The notes under the pieces were generated by a model. The model saw only the letters and a program-made list of their open reading frames with translations, was not told the DNA's origin and ran no database searches. DNA of 64,000 nt, from positions 62,001-126,000 of the forward strand of contig JACRQG010000025.1 in the NCBI GenBank assembly GCA_016222805.1, read 5' to 3'. This document shows positions 24,400 through 33,377 of this stretch, in pieces (within the stretch, counting starts at the first letter, position 1; every line of letters begins with the position of its first letter). The stretch comes from Verrucomicrobiota bacterium (GTDB lineage: Bacteria; Verrucomicrobiota; Verrucomicrobiia; Opitutales; Opitutaceae). Position numbers and translations under genes: made by a program.

Positions 24400-26568
24400 A
24401 TGCGCGCCTCCCCGATCGTCTTTGCCCGCCGCGTTGCCAGCCTTGGCCTGATTGCTTTCTCGCTTGCCGCCAGTCGTGCCGCCGAACCGGCCGCCACCGC
24501 GGAGGCCCCGTCCAAGAAACCGCCCGTGGTCGCGAACAAGGACTGCATGGAATGCCACGAGGCGGAGTTCAAGTCGCGCAAGAAGGGCCTGCCGAAGGAA
24601 TGGGTCGGCGTGCGGCCCGAGCAGTTCGCCAAATCCGTCCACGGCAAACTCAACTGCGTCGACTGCCACGCGGACATCAAGGAGGCGGAGCATCCCTCGA
24701 AACTCAAACCCGCGCAGTGCGCCTCGTGCCACGAGAAGGCCGCCGAGCAGTTCAGCACCAGCATCCACGGCATGAGCCACAAGATGGGCGCCTCGGCCGC
24801 CGCGTCCTGCGCGAGTTGCCACGGCACCCACGAGATGGCGCCGGTGAAGCAGGCGGACTCCCCGGTCTTCAAGTTCAACCTGCCCAAGACCTGCGGCACG
24901 TGCCACGACGACGCCAAAATCACCAAGGAATACAAGATCGGCGAAGCCAAGGCGGCCGGGCACTATCTCGACAGCATCCACGGTCGCGCCCTCGTGAAAA
25001 TGGGGCTGATCGTCGCCCCGTCGTGCAACGACTGCCACGGCGTGCACGACATCAAGCGCACGGTCGACAAGGAGTCCCGCTCCAACCACGCCAACATCGC
25101 CAAGACCTGCGGCGCCTGCCACGTCGGCGTCGAGGATGTCTACAAGGAGAGCATCCACGGCCAGCTGCTCGCCAAGGGAGACCCCAAGGGCCCGGTCTGC
25201 GTCGACTGCCACAGCGCGCACGAGATCGAGAAGCCCACCAATGCCCACTTCAAGGCCGGCAGCGACCGTAGCTGCGGCAAGTGCCACCAGGATCGGCTCG
25301 AACATTACCGCGAAACCTATCACGGCAAGGCGATGGCCCTCGGCCAGCCCAACGTCGCCGCCGATGTCGCCGCCTGTTATGACTGCCACGGCCACCACGA
25401 TGTCTTCGCGGTCACAGACAAGCGCTCGCGCCTCCACAAGGAGAAGATCGTCGGCACCTGCGCCCAATGCCACCCGGGCGTCAACGCCAGCTTCACGCAG
25501 TACCAGCCCCACGCCAACCCGCTGGACAAGGAGAACTATCCCATCCTGAACAAGGTGTTCTGGTTCATGACCACGCTCCTCGTGAGCGTCTTCGCCTTCT
25601 TCGGGCTGCACACCGCCTTCTGGCTCTTCCGCTCGGTCTACCTCTACCTGCACGACTCGAAGTCGTTCCGCGAGGCGGTGGTCAAGGCGCACGTCGACGA
25701 CGACGTCTTCACGCGCTTCACCCCGTTCGAGCGCTTCCTGCACCTGATGATGGTCACGAGCTTCCTCGCGCTGGTCATCACCGGCATGCCGTTGAAGTTC
25801 TACTACACCGACTGGGCGAAGACCATGTTCCGCTTCCTCGGCAACGCGGAGGTCGCCCGCACCCTCCATCACTACGCCGCCGTCGTCACCTTCGCCTACT
25901 TCATCCTCCACGTCGGCGGGCTCGTGGTGAACTTCTGGAAACAGCGTGACGGGATTCGCGATCCGGCGACCGGCAAGGTCACCTTCCGCCGACTGCTCGA
26001 TATCGTCTTCCATCCCGATTCCATGGTGCCGTCGCTCCAGGACTGGCGCGATTTTGTCGCCCACCAGAAATGGTTCTTCGGCAAGGGGCCCCGCCCGCAG
26101 TTCGACCGTTGGACGTATTGGGAGCGCTTTGACTACTTCGCCGTGTTCTGGGGCGTGGCGATCATCGGCTTCTCCGGCTTGATTCTCTGGTTCCCGAAGT
26201 TCTTCACGCTCTTCTTCCCGGGCTGGATCATCAACATCGCCATGGTCGTGCACTCCGACGAGGCGCTGCTCGCCGCCGGCTTCATCTTCTCGTTCCACTT
26301 CTTCAACACCCATTTCCGCATCGAGAAGTTCCCGATGGATACGGTGATCTTCTCCGGGCGGATTTCGCGGACCGAGATGCTGCACGAGCGGAAGCGCTGG
26401 TACGACCGGCTCGTCGCGGCCGGCAAGCTGGACCTGTTCCGGGTCAAGGCCGACGACTGGGAAGGTCGCAAGAACATCGCCAAATCTTTCGGGTTCCTGT
26501 TCTTCGGCACCGGCCTGGTCCTCCTCGTCCTGATTGTGTACGCGATGGTCTCGCGCCTGGGACACTGA
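24400..26568 (+). CDS. CbcL-like fusion: 11-haem cytochrome c domain plus membrane cytochrome b
   Basis: A 722-residue protein. After a signal peptide (cleavage near ASRAAEP), residues about 45-370 carry eleven CXXCH motifs: CMECH, CVDCH, CASCH, CASCH, CGTCH, CNDCH, CGACH, CVDCH, CGKCH, CYDCH and CAQCH. From about residue 385 to the end there are six hydrophobic segments with histidines suited to b haems (FERFLHLM, TLHHYAAV, FILHVGG, VVHSDEA, FSFHFFNTHF), as in HydC/FdnI-type cytochrome b. The fusion matches CbcL of Geobacter, a menaquinol-oxidising inner-membrane enzyme needed for low-potential extracellular acceptors. Its two extra haems relative to CbcL (nine) are noted. Its own promoter matches those of the porin-cytochrome modules. 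Confidence 0.85.
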   Translation: MRASPIVFARRVASLGLIAFSLAASRAAEPAATAEAPSKKPPVVANKDCMECHEAEFKSRKKGLPKEWVGVRPEQFAKSVHGKLNCVDCHADIKEAEHPSKLKPAQCASCHEKAAEQFSTSIHGMSHKMGASAAASCASCHGTHEMAPVKQADSPVFKFNLPKTCGTCHDDAKITKEYKIGEAKAAGHYLDSIHGRALVKMGLIVAPSCNDCHGVHDIKRTVDKESRSNHANIAKTCGACHVGVEDVYKESIHGQLLAKGDPKGPVCVDCHSAHEIEKPTNAHFKAGSDRSCGKCHQDRLEHYRETYHGKAMALGQPNVAADVAACYDCHGHHDVFAVTDKRSRLHKEKIVGTCAQCHPGVNASFTQYQPHANPLDKENYPILNKVFWFMTTLLVSVFAFFGLHTAFWLFRSVYLYLHDSKSFREAVVKAHVDDDVFTRFTPFERFLHLMMVTSFLALVITGMPLKFYYTDWAKTMFRFLGNAEVARTLHHYAAVVTFAYFILHVGGLVVNFWKQRDGIRDPATGKVTFRRLLDIVFHPDSMVPSLQDWRDFVAHQKWFFGKGPRPQFDRWTYWERFDYFAVFWGVAIIGFSGLILWFPKFFTLFFPGWIINIAMVVHSDEALLAAGFIFSFHFFNTHFRIEKFPMDTVIFSGRISRTEMLHERKRWYDRLVAAGKLDLFRVKADDWEGRKNIAKSFGFLFFGTGLVLLVLIVYAMVSRLGH

Positions 26569-26764
26569 GCCGTCTGCACGCTTCGCCGCTCCGCCCATGG
26601 CATCCTGCCGGGGGAGCGGCGTCCGCCCGCGGAAGAGGTTGATCGAGCCCCTTCGCCCTTGCCGCGCTGGTTTCGTTGTCGCCGGCGTCGCCGCGCCCGG
26701 ATCCCTGCCGGCGCCCCCGCGCTCCGCTGGCTGCGGTCCAGAGCCGAGTGGAGAAAAACCCGGG

Positions 26765-27703
26765 CTACGACTCCGACGGGACGTTGAAAACCCAGTCTTC
26801 CCGCGCGAAATGGCGTCGCAATCCCCGCACCGGAGGAACCGCCGCCCTTCCAATCACCAGCGCCAGCCCCGGCCGCGCCCATTCGGGCAGGCCATAACGC
26901 CGGCGCAGTCCGCGATCCTGTCCGAGGAGGAATCCCGGGAAACCCAGGAAACACGTGCCGTAGCCAAGCGACTGCGCCGCCAGCATCGCGTGGGTGGCGG
27001 CGATCGTCGCATCCGCAGGATGCGACGTGGACGACGCATAGAACAACAAGGCCAACGGGGCCCGGTGGAAGAAATAATCCTCGCCGGGAGCAACCTCCGG
27101 CCGCCGCCCGAGGTAGGCGTCAAACAAGGGCGCGACGAAGCTCCGCACCAACCGGTACTGGGCTGCGTCCAGCCGGGCCCGCAGAAGCCAGACCACCGGG
27201 GGCCGGAAGAGCCAGCGGCGCCGGGCCACGACGTCCAGCAAGCCGCGCCGAAACTCACGGACCTCGTTCCCGCCCGGCAGAATCAGCACCCCCACGCCGC
27301 TCGGCGGCAGGCTGACCGGCGCGGTGCGGGCCGCGTCCAGGATTCGGTGCACGTCCTCCGTGGGAACCGGCTCCGGCCGGAAAACCCGGCAACTGCGGCG
27401 CGCCTGCAGCAAGGCGTTCAGCTGGCCAAAATCCGCCCGTTGCCCGGCGGCCGGCAACGGACGCTGATCCTCCACGGCGAGGCCCCGGCCCTCGACGTGG
27501 ATCGCCTCCCGCGGGCAGGCCGCCACGCACTGGCCGCAACCGGTGCAGCCGAACATCCGTCGCGGATCCACCTCGATGTGATCCCCTCCCCACTGCAAGG
27601 GGCCGCCCCGGCAGACCTGCACGCAACGGCCGCACGCATCGCACCGCCCCACGTCGATGGTGACGCGGGCCACACCGTCGGCCACGGCCGTGCGAAGGGG
27701 CAT
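26765..27703 (-). CDS. Nitroreductase-family protein with N-terminal two-cluster ferredoxin domain
   Basis: A 312-residue fusion. Residues about 10-75 hold two [4Fe-4S] motifs, CDACGRCVQVC and CTGCGQCVAACP. From about residue 90 the protein is a nitroreductase-type flavin domain (LLQARRSCRVFRPEPVPTE, RILDAARTAPVSLPPSG) ending with ATHAMLAAQSLGYGTCFLG. Such proteins use FMN and take electrons from the Fe-S centres for reduction reactions. The substrate is unknown. The start was set at MPLRTAVADG (27703), because the thirteen residues upstream are unlike the family. It sits between two CbcL-like genes but lacks their promoter motif, so a link to electron export is only positional. Confidence 0.85.
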   Translation of the reverse strand: MPLRTAVADGVARVTIDVGRCDACGRCVQVCRGGPLQWGGDHIEVDPRRMFGCTGCGQCVAACPREAIHVEGRGLAVEDQRPLPAAGQRADFGQLNALLQARRSCRVFRPEPVPTEDVHRILDAARTAPVSLPPSGVGVLILPGGNEVREFRRGLLDVVARRRWLFRPPVVWLLRARLDAAQYRLVRSFVAPLFDAYLGRRPEVAPGEDYFFHRAPLALLFYASSTSHPADATIAATHAMLAAQSLGYGTCFLGFPGFLLGQDRGLRRRYGLPEWARPGLALVIGRAAVPPVRGLRRHFAREDWVFNVPSES

Positions 27704-27775
27704 GCGCCACGCTAGCGCCGCCTCCGGGCCGCGCCCACGCACCCGTTGGCAATCACCGCGCGTCGCTTGCCGGCG

Positions 27776-30061
27776 TTATTTCGACTCCGGAGCGCCCGGG
27801 GCGTGGCCGGTCGGTGGATTGACCTCGCACTCGCCCGCCTTGATCCGGGCCAGCTCCAGGGGGTGCTCCTCGAGCATCTCCCGCTCCGACATCCGTCCGG
27901 TGAGCCACGAGAGGTTCATCGGATACACGTCCGGATTGAAGATCACGAAGTAGAAGTGCCAGACGATGATCGCCAGCGTGGCGAGGATCGCCTCGTAGAA
28001 GTGAATCGTGCGGGAGATGTCGAAGCCGAGCTTCGTGAAGAGGCCCATCGAGGTGTTGTCGAACCACAGGATGACGCCGGTCACGCCCATCAGCAGCGTG
28101 CCCCACATCATCGCCCAGTACTCCGCCTTCTCGATGTAGCTGAAGCGGCCGAAGGCCGGCTTGGTGGGCACCAGTCCCAGGTTGTAGCGCAGCACCTTGA
28201 ACGGATCGACCAGGTCCCGTCCCCGCGGCAGCAGATCCATGAACAACTGCCGCCCACGCACCGTGAACGCCAGATACCAGATGTGCCAGACCCCCGCCAC
28301 CAGCATCACCACGCCGGCGATGCGGTGGATGATTCCCCGCCATTCGAAGGCACGGGCGCTGAGGTCGCGGATCCCGACCACCCACCAGGCTTCGGGATAG
28401 CGCAACATGAACCCGGTCACCACCAGGAGCCCGAAGCTGATCACCAGGGCCCCGTGCTGGAGCCGTTCGTGCCCGGTCATGCGCACGTACAGGCGGTGGG
28501 CGACGTGCTCCTCCTCGATCAGCCCCTGCTGGATCGCGAGCTTGCGGCGGATCTTCTTGATGAAATCGAGCGCATTGTGGACGACCATCCCGCCAATCAC
28601 CGCGATGATCAGCACCACATAGAGGGTCGAGATGAGGTAGAGAATGGGGTCGCCCCCCTTGCCCTTTTCCGCCGCCTCCGGGCTGACGTGCACCTTGCCC
28701 ACCGTGAAGCGCGTGTTCGCCCCCGGATGGCACTGCCCGCAGGTTTGCGCGAGGTTGTCCTTGTGAATCGAGGAAGTCGGATCGTTCTGGGACTTGATCG
28801 CGTGGGAATTATGGCAGGAGGCGCAGTTGACGACCTCCACCGATCCGCCGCGCACCGCCAGGCCGTGGTAGCTGTCGGCAAACGTCTGGAAGGTGTGCGA
28901 GGCGATGCCGTACTTCTGGGTCAGCTTGAGCGAGGCGTGGCAATCGGCGCACACCTGCTGCGCCACGTGGGTCTTATGCACGCGTGACGCCGGATCCAGG
29001 TGACCGCGGATGTCGTGCTCGCCGTGGCAGTCGGTGCAGGTCGCGGAGTCGGCGTTGCCCTTGGCGAGGGCCAGTGCGTGCACACTCTCGCCGAACTCCT
29101 TGCCGATCTTCTCGTGGCATTTCGTGCAGGTCTCGGCGACGTGCACCTTGTTCATGCGGGCGCCGGGCGCCAGGGCCCGGTTCATCTCGTGCGCGCCGTG
29201 GCAGTCCACGCAATTGGCCGCCTTCGCGTCGCCCTTCTGCAGCGCGGCCCCGTGCACGCTCAGGTCGAAGGACTTCACGAACTTCTCGCCGCGCAGCGCC
29301 TGGCCGGCGACGGTCTCCTTCTCCACGTGGCAGGACTCGCACTGCTTCGTCTGCGCGAGCTTCTGGGCCAGGGTCGCCTTGCTGCCGGCCACCGGCGCCA
29401 CCGGCTCGCGGTGGCAGGTGAGGCAGTCCGGGGCGTTCTTGGCCTTCTCCTTGAAGGCCCGGCCGTGGGCGGATCCGTTGAAGTGATCCCGCGCCTTTTC
29501 ATGGCACTTGCCGCAGGAGGCTGGTTGCGGGCCGTTGGCAAAGGAGAACGCCGGCGACTTCACCGCCGCTACGTCATGCTTGCCGTGGCAGGCCACGCAG
29601 TTCGTGTCTTCGCCCTTCGGGATCTCCGCCAGCGCCAGCCGGGGATGAAACTTGTGCTTCTTCTTGCCCGTGTCCTCGTGGCAGCCGACGCAGTCCACCA
29701 CCACCATCGGCTTGCGGTGCGGCGTCGCCTCGCCGTCGAACTTCTCATGACAGTCGATGCACTCGAGCGACTTGTGCGCCGAGGCATTGACCACCTTCTC
29801 GTCGACGAAGAGCGACAGCTTCTTGCCGTCCTTCTTCATCGAAAGGTCTTTGTCACTGTGGCACTCGAGGCAGGAGGCGGTCGAATTGGGCTTCGGGGCC
29901 GCCGCGTCGGCCGCCGCCGCGGGTGCGGCGGGCGCGGCCGGCTCGGCCGCGGAGAGCGCCGCGCTCGCGGCAATCAAAAAGGCCGGCCAGAAGAACCCGC
30001 GGCGGGCTCCGCTGCGGAGGTTGCCGCGGATTGGAGACGCCCCGGAAAGGATGGTATGCAT
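27776..30061 (-). CDS. CbcL-like fusion: 13-haem cytochrome c domain plus membrane cytochrome b
   Basis: A 761-residue protein from ATG 30061. A signal peptide (cleavage near ALSAAEP) is followed by thirteen CXXCH motifs up to about residue 465: CLECH, CIDCH, CVGCH, CVACH, CGKCH, CLTCH, CESCH, CVDCH, CTKCH, CTDCH, CADCH, CASCH and CGQCH. A cytochrome b domain with about five membrane segments follows. It includes the likely haem ligands MTGHERLQHGALV, GIIHRIAGV, VWHIWY, IHFYEA and VWHFYF, and ends in the extended motif VIFNPDVYPMNLSWLTGRMSE. The TTG upstream at 30079 would lie before the predicted transcription start, which favours the ATG. It is probably a second quinol/periplasm electron-transfer enzyme, tuned differently from its paralogue. 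Confidence 0.84.
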   Translation of the reverse strand: MHTILSGASPIRGNLRSGARRGFFWPAFLIAASAALSAAEPAAPAAPAAAADAAAPKPNSTASCLECHSDKDLSMKKDGKKLSLFVDEKVVNASAHKSLECIDCHEKFDGEATPHRKPMVVVDCVGCHEDTGKKKHKFHPRLALAEIPKGEDTNCVACHGKHDVAAVKSPAFSFANGPQPASCGKCHEKARDHFNGSAHGRAFKEKAKNAPDCLTCHREPVAPVAGSKATLAQKLAQTKQCESCHVEKETVAGQALRGEKFVKSFDLSVHGAALQKGDAKAANCVDCHGAHEMNRALAPGARMNKVHVAETCTKCHEKIGKEFGESVHALALAKGNADSATCTDCHGEHDIRGHLDPASRVHKTHVAQQVCADCHASLKLTQKYGIASHTFQTFADSYHGLAVRGGSVEVVNCASCHNSHAIKSQNDPTSSIHKDNLAQTCGQCHPGANTRFTVGKVHVSPEAAEKGKGGDPILYLISTLYVVLIIAVIGGMVVHNALDFIKKIRRKLAIQQGLIEEEHVAHRLYVRMTGHERLQHGALVISFGLLVVTGFMLRYPEAWWVVGIRDLSARAFEWRGIIHRIAGVVMLVAGVWHIWYLAFTVRGRQLFMDLLPRGRDLVDPFKVLRYNLGLVPTKPAFGRFSYIEKAEYWAMMWGTLLMGVTGVILWFDNTSMGLFTKLGFDISRTIHFYEAILATLAIIVWHFYFVIFNPDVYPMNLSWLTGRMSEREMLEEHPLELARIKAGECEVNPPTGHAPGAPESK

Positions 30062-30083
30062 GAGAGTGGCTGAGACCAACCCA

Positions 30084-30144
30084 TCCTACGGCCTCCTGAA
30101 GCCGCCGGTCCTCGCATCGGTTGACCAACCCTCCGCGGCCATTG
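30084..30144 (-). promoter_or_regulatory. Shared electron-transfer operator/promoter, upstream of CbcL-like gene 2
   Basis: Read on the minus strand, CAATGGCCGCGG (30144-30133) and CAACCGATGCGA (30123-30112) are direct repeats 21 bp apart. The -10-like GTAGGA (30089-30084) follows TGCGAG by exactly 21 bases. It is the most degenerate of the seven sites, but repeat spacing and promoter spacing are kept. It predicts a leader of about 16 bases before ATG 30061. Confidence 0.5.
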
Positions 30145-30364
30145 CCCCGCGGCCGGTAATTCGGATTCGGGACGCGCATTCCTTGCCCCCGCCACCGGCC
30201 AAGAGACGCGCAGGGAGCGCCAATAGGCGGTTAGCCCGGGAGGGCTGGAAGGGTAATACTCGCCGGCGCCCCCTCGTCCCCACGCCGGCTCCGCGATCAC
30301 GCTTCGCCGCCCGCCCTTCGATCGCCCACCGGCGTAGCAGTTCTTCCCCTACGCTTTCTTCCCC

Positions 30365-32047
30365 ATGCCAGACGTGTCTTTCCCCCACCCGTCGGACCCG
30401 CTTTCCTCCGCCCGCCTGGCCGACCTCGAAGCCCGTCTGCACCGCATCGAAACCCACCTCGGGCTCGCACCCGCCGCCGCGTCTCCCTCCGCCCCACCCT
30501 CGGCCGCCGCCCCCCTCCCGGTCGCCGCGCGGCCAGCCCGCGTCGAGCCCCAGGCCCAGTCCGCGGACGAGTTCGAAGTCGAGGTCGGGCAGACCTGGTT
30601 CGCCCGGGTGGGGATTCTCGTCTTTGCCCTGGGCGGCGGCTACATGCTGACCCTGCCGTATCCCGGCCTTACTCCCCTCGCGCCGCCGCTCGCGGGCATC
30701 GCCACGGCCGGGCTGCTGCTGGGAGTAGCCCACTACGGTCAGAGCGCCTTCGACCTGGTGGCCCGTTACCTGCGCGGTGCCGGGATGGCGCTGCTTTATT
30801 GCGCCACCTTGCGCTTCTTCTTCTTCGGCGCTCCGCCGGCCCTGACGATCGACTCCGCCTTGGGCCCGGTCCTCCTTTGGGCGGCCGTGGGCATCAATCT
30901 TGCCCTCGCCCTGCACCGCGACTCCCCGTGGCTGACGGGCCTGACGCTGCTCTGCGGCGCGGGCACCCTCCTGGCGATCGGAAGCGCCGGCGGGACGCTG
31001 GTCGGGCTCGGGGTGATCAGCCTCCTCGCCGTGTGGCTGAGCGTGCGGCGCGAATGGCCGGCCGTCGTCCTCTTCGGAGTGGCCGTGGTGTTCGGCACCT
31101 ATCTCCTTTGGGCCGCCGGCAACCCAATCCGCGGCGGGGACTTCAAGTTCACCACGTCGCCTTCGTTGGCCCCGGCCTGTCTCCTGCTCTACGTGCTGGT
31201 CTTCGGCCTCCAGCCGCTGTTCCGCCCCGCCCGGGGGGATGACGACGTGTTCTCGATTGGGGGCGCGCTGGCGGTCTGCGGCCTCGGCTACGCCACCTAC
31301 CTCGTGCACACCCTGGCGGCCTTTCCAAAGGAATTCGCCACCGCCCACCTCGGCGCCGTCGCCGTCTACACCGTGATCGCGGTCGCCCTCTGGACCCGAC
31401 GCCACAGCCCCATCTCCACCTTTCTTCACGTCATGACCGGCAGCGCCGCCCTGAGCGCGGCCATCCTCAAGTTCTTCCCGACACCGGATGTCTTCGTCTG
31501 GCTCTCGCTGCAGAGCGTGGCCGTGGTGGCCACCGCGATTGCGTTTCGCTCGCGTTCCATCGTCGTGGCGAACTTCCTGATCTACCTCGCAGTCGTGCTG
31601 GCGTACATCTTCGTCAAGAAGACTGAGACCGGCATCAGCGTCGGCTTCGGCATCGTCGCCTTGATCAGCGCCCGTATCCTCAACTGGAAGAAGCACCGGC
31701 TGGAATTGAAGACCGAGCTGATGCGCAACGCCTACCTGCTGAGCGCGTTCGTCATCTTCCCCTATGCGCTCTATCATCTCGTGCCGCCCCGCGTCGTCGG
31801 CCTGGCCTGGATCGGCATGGCGCTGGTCTACTACATCCTGAATTTCGCGGTGCAGAATCGCAAATACCGCTGGATGGGACACGGCACGCTGCTGTTGACC
31901 GCCATCTTCCTCCTGCTGGCGGGGAGCCGCCAGCTCGACCCCACGTGGCGCATCATCTCCTTCCTCGCCCTGGGGGCGGTCATGCTCATCGCCTCGCTGG
32001 CCTTCACCCGACTGCGCCGGCGGGAGAACGCCCCTTCCGCGACTTGA
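30365..32047 (+). CDS. DUF2339-type polytopic membrane protein
   Basis: A 560-residue protein with a short N-terminal coiled-coil segment (ARLADLEARLHRIETHLG), an alanine/proline linker to about residue 65, and then about fifteen hydrophobic segments through to the C-terminus. The conserved opening EVEVGQTWFARVGILVFALGGGYML matches DUF2339 membrane proteins, whose members are large multi-span proteins of unknown role. It has no haem motif or redox site. It is the only non-redox gene between the CbcL-like and NrfD operons and may have inserted there or be a housekeeping envelope gene. Confidence 0.78.
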   Translation: MPDVSFPHPSDPLSSARLADLEARLHRIETHLGLAPAAASPSAPPSAAAPLPVAARPARVEPQAQSADEFEVEVGQTWFARVGILVFALGGGYMLTLPYPGLTPLAPPLAGIATAGLLLGVAHYGQSAFDLVARYLRGAGMALLYCATLRFFFFGAPPALTIDSALGPVLLWAAVGINLALALHRDSPWLTGLTLLCGAGTLLAIGSAGGTLVGLGVISLLAVWLSVRREWPAVVLFGVAVVFGTYLLWAAGNPIRGGDFKFTTSPSLAPACLLLYVLVFGLQPLFRPARGDDDVFSIGGALAVCGLGYATYLVHTLAAFPKEFATAHLGAVAVYTVIAVALWTRRHSPISTFLHVMTGSAALSAAILKFFPTPDVFVWLSLQSVAVVATAIAFRSRSIVVANFLIYLAVVLAYIFVKKTETGISVGFGIVALISARILNWKKHRLELKTELMRNAYLLSAFVIFPYALYHLVPPRVVGLAWIGMALVYYILNFAVQNRKYRWMGHGTLLLTAIFLLLAGSRQLDPTWRIISFLALGAVMLIASLAFTRLRRRENAPSAT

Positions 32048-32134
32048 TCGCCTCCGGACTGGACCCGCGGGGAGGCACGAACGCGAAGGATGGGACGCCC
32101 CCGTCCTTCGTCGCACCACCGCCAGCCCCCGGTC

Positions 32135-33376
32135 TCAAACGGCCGAGTGCAACGGACCCTGTGAGTGGCCCACCTTGTCGTACTTGGCCGGCAAGAAGAC
32201 CCGCAGGAAAAGCCAGAGGATCAGATAGGGCAGCACCATGAGCGTGAGCCCCACCAGCCAGCCTTCCTGACCCGCCAGTTCGAACTTGAAGGTCGTGAAG
32301 CCGCGCAGGCTCTTGGAGAAGAGCTGGCCGCCGATGACCACATTCCACCGCATCAGCAACACGCCCGCCATGATCAGCAGGGCGCTGAAATAGTAGATGC
32401 GCCGCCGGACAAACCGCGGGATCTGCTGGCGGAAGACCTGCGTGGAGCCCAGCAGCAGGAGCGGAATCAGCGTCCCGCAGAAGAGCTGGCCGACGAGCAT
32501 CGTGTTGAAGAGCTTTCCCGCCGCCAGTTGCTTCAACACATGGATGGACTCGTCCGCCGAGTAGAGCCGGTGCAGCCAGTCCAACCCTTCGATCGAGAAA
32601 TCGAGCAGCAGGGCATAAAAGAGGAACTTGCCCATCTCATCGAGACACTCGTCGTCGACCTCGCGACCGCGAAACCAGTTCAACTCCGTGTAGATAAACA
32701 CGCACAAGGCGATGCCGGAAACGATGGCGGAGAAGATGAAGATCACCGGCATGAGCACGTTGCCCCACCAGGGATTCGCCTTGATGGAGCCGAAGATAAA
32801 CCCGACGTAGCCGTGCAGCAGGAACGCGGAGGGGATGCCGATCAGCGTCACGATCGAACTCAGCTTCTCATCGAACTTCAGCGCTTCGGGAGAGACGTCC
32901 CTGGCGCCAAGCGTCAGCAGGCGGTACAGGGCACCTTGCAGCCCCGGTTCGGTCTGTCCCCAGCGGACGAAATCGTGCCGGTACTCGAGCCAAAGCTCCA
33001 ACAGAAGCACCGCCATGATGTACCAGGCATAGACAAAGCCGAACATGGCCATCGGTGACGAGAGGTGCGGCGTCATCATCACCTGCAGGCACCGTTCCGG
33101 GTGCCCGAGGTGGAGGAGCAGCGGCATCGGCGCGCAAATCAGGAAGGCCAGCGCCGTGAGCAGCGCCAGCCGGTAGACCGGCGCCAGCGCCCGGACGTTG
33201 AACACCTTGACCAGCGAGGCCATGATGAACGCACCCGCCACGAGCCCGGTGATGTAAGGGTAGATGACGATCAGGATGCTCCAGAGGACATGCTGCTCGT
33301 TCGGATAGGCGAAGCCCTCCACATGCGGGGCCGCGGTTTCGACGCCCAGCTGGGCCAAAAAGAGGAACGAGTTCAT
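32135..33376 (-). CDS. NrfD/PsrC-family quinone-interacting membrane subunit
   Basis: A 413-residue integral membrane protein with about nine to ten hydrophobic segments, beginning QHVLWSILIVIYPYITGLVAGAF. It carries the NrfD family patterns HLGHPERC near residue 90 and LLHGYVGFIFGS near residue 185. NrfD subunits hold the quinone site and pass electrons to or from an Fe-S subunit. Its start lies one base after the stop of the Fe-S gene 33378-34190, the normal partner. It ends the minus-strand cluster. No terminator with a T tract was seen after it. Confidence 0.88.
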   Translation of the reverse strand: MNSFLFLAQLGVETAAPHVEGFAYPNEQHVLWSILIVIYPYITGLVAGAFIMASLVKVFNVRALAPVYRLALLTALAFLICAPMPLLLHLGHPERCLQVMMTPHLSSPMAMFGFVYAWYIMAVLLLELWLEYRHDFVRWGQTEPGLQGALYRLLTLGARDVSPEALKFDEKLSSIVTLIGIPSAFLLHGYVGFIFGSIKANPWWGNVLMPVIFIFSAIVSGIALCVFIYTELNWFRGREVDDECLDEMGKFLFYALLLDFSIEGLDWLHRLYSADESIHVLKQLAAGKLFNTMLVGQLFCGTLIPLLLLGSTQVFRQQIPRFVRRRIYYFSALLIMAGVLLMRWNVVIGGQLFSKSLRGFTTFKFELAGQEGWLVGLTLMVLPYLILWLFLRVFLPAKYDKVGHSQGPLHSAV

Positions 33377-33377
33377 C

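Noticed and set aside
26584-26621. Hairpin CGCCGCTCC / GGAGCGGCG after the first CbcL-like gene as a terminator
   Set aside because: The loop is about 20 bases and there is no T tract, so it is not distinguishable from chance in DNA this rich in GC.
24352-26853. An 833-codon minus-strand open frame over the first CbcL-like gene
   Set aside because: It is the complement of a gene with eleven CXXCH motifs and a cytochrome b domain; its own translation is repetitive and acidic with no homology.
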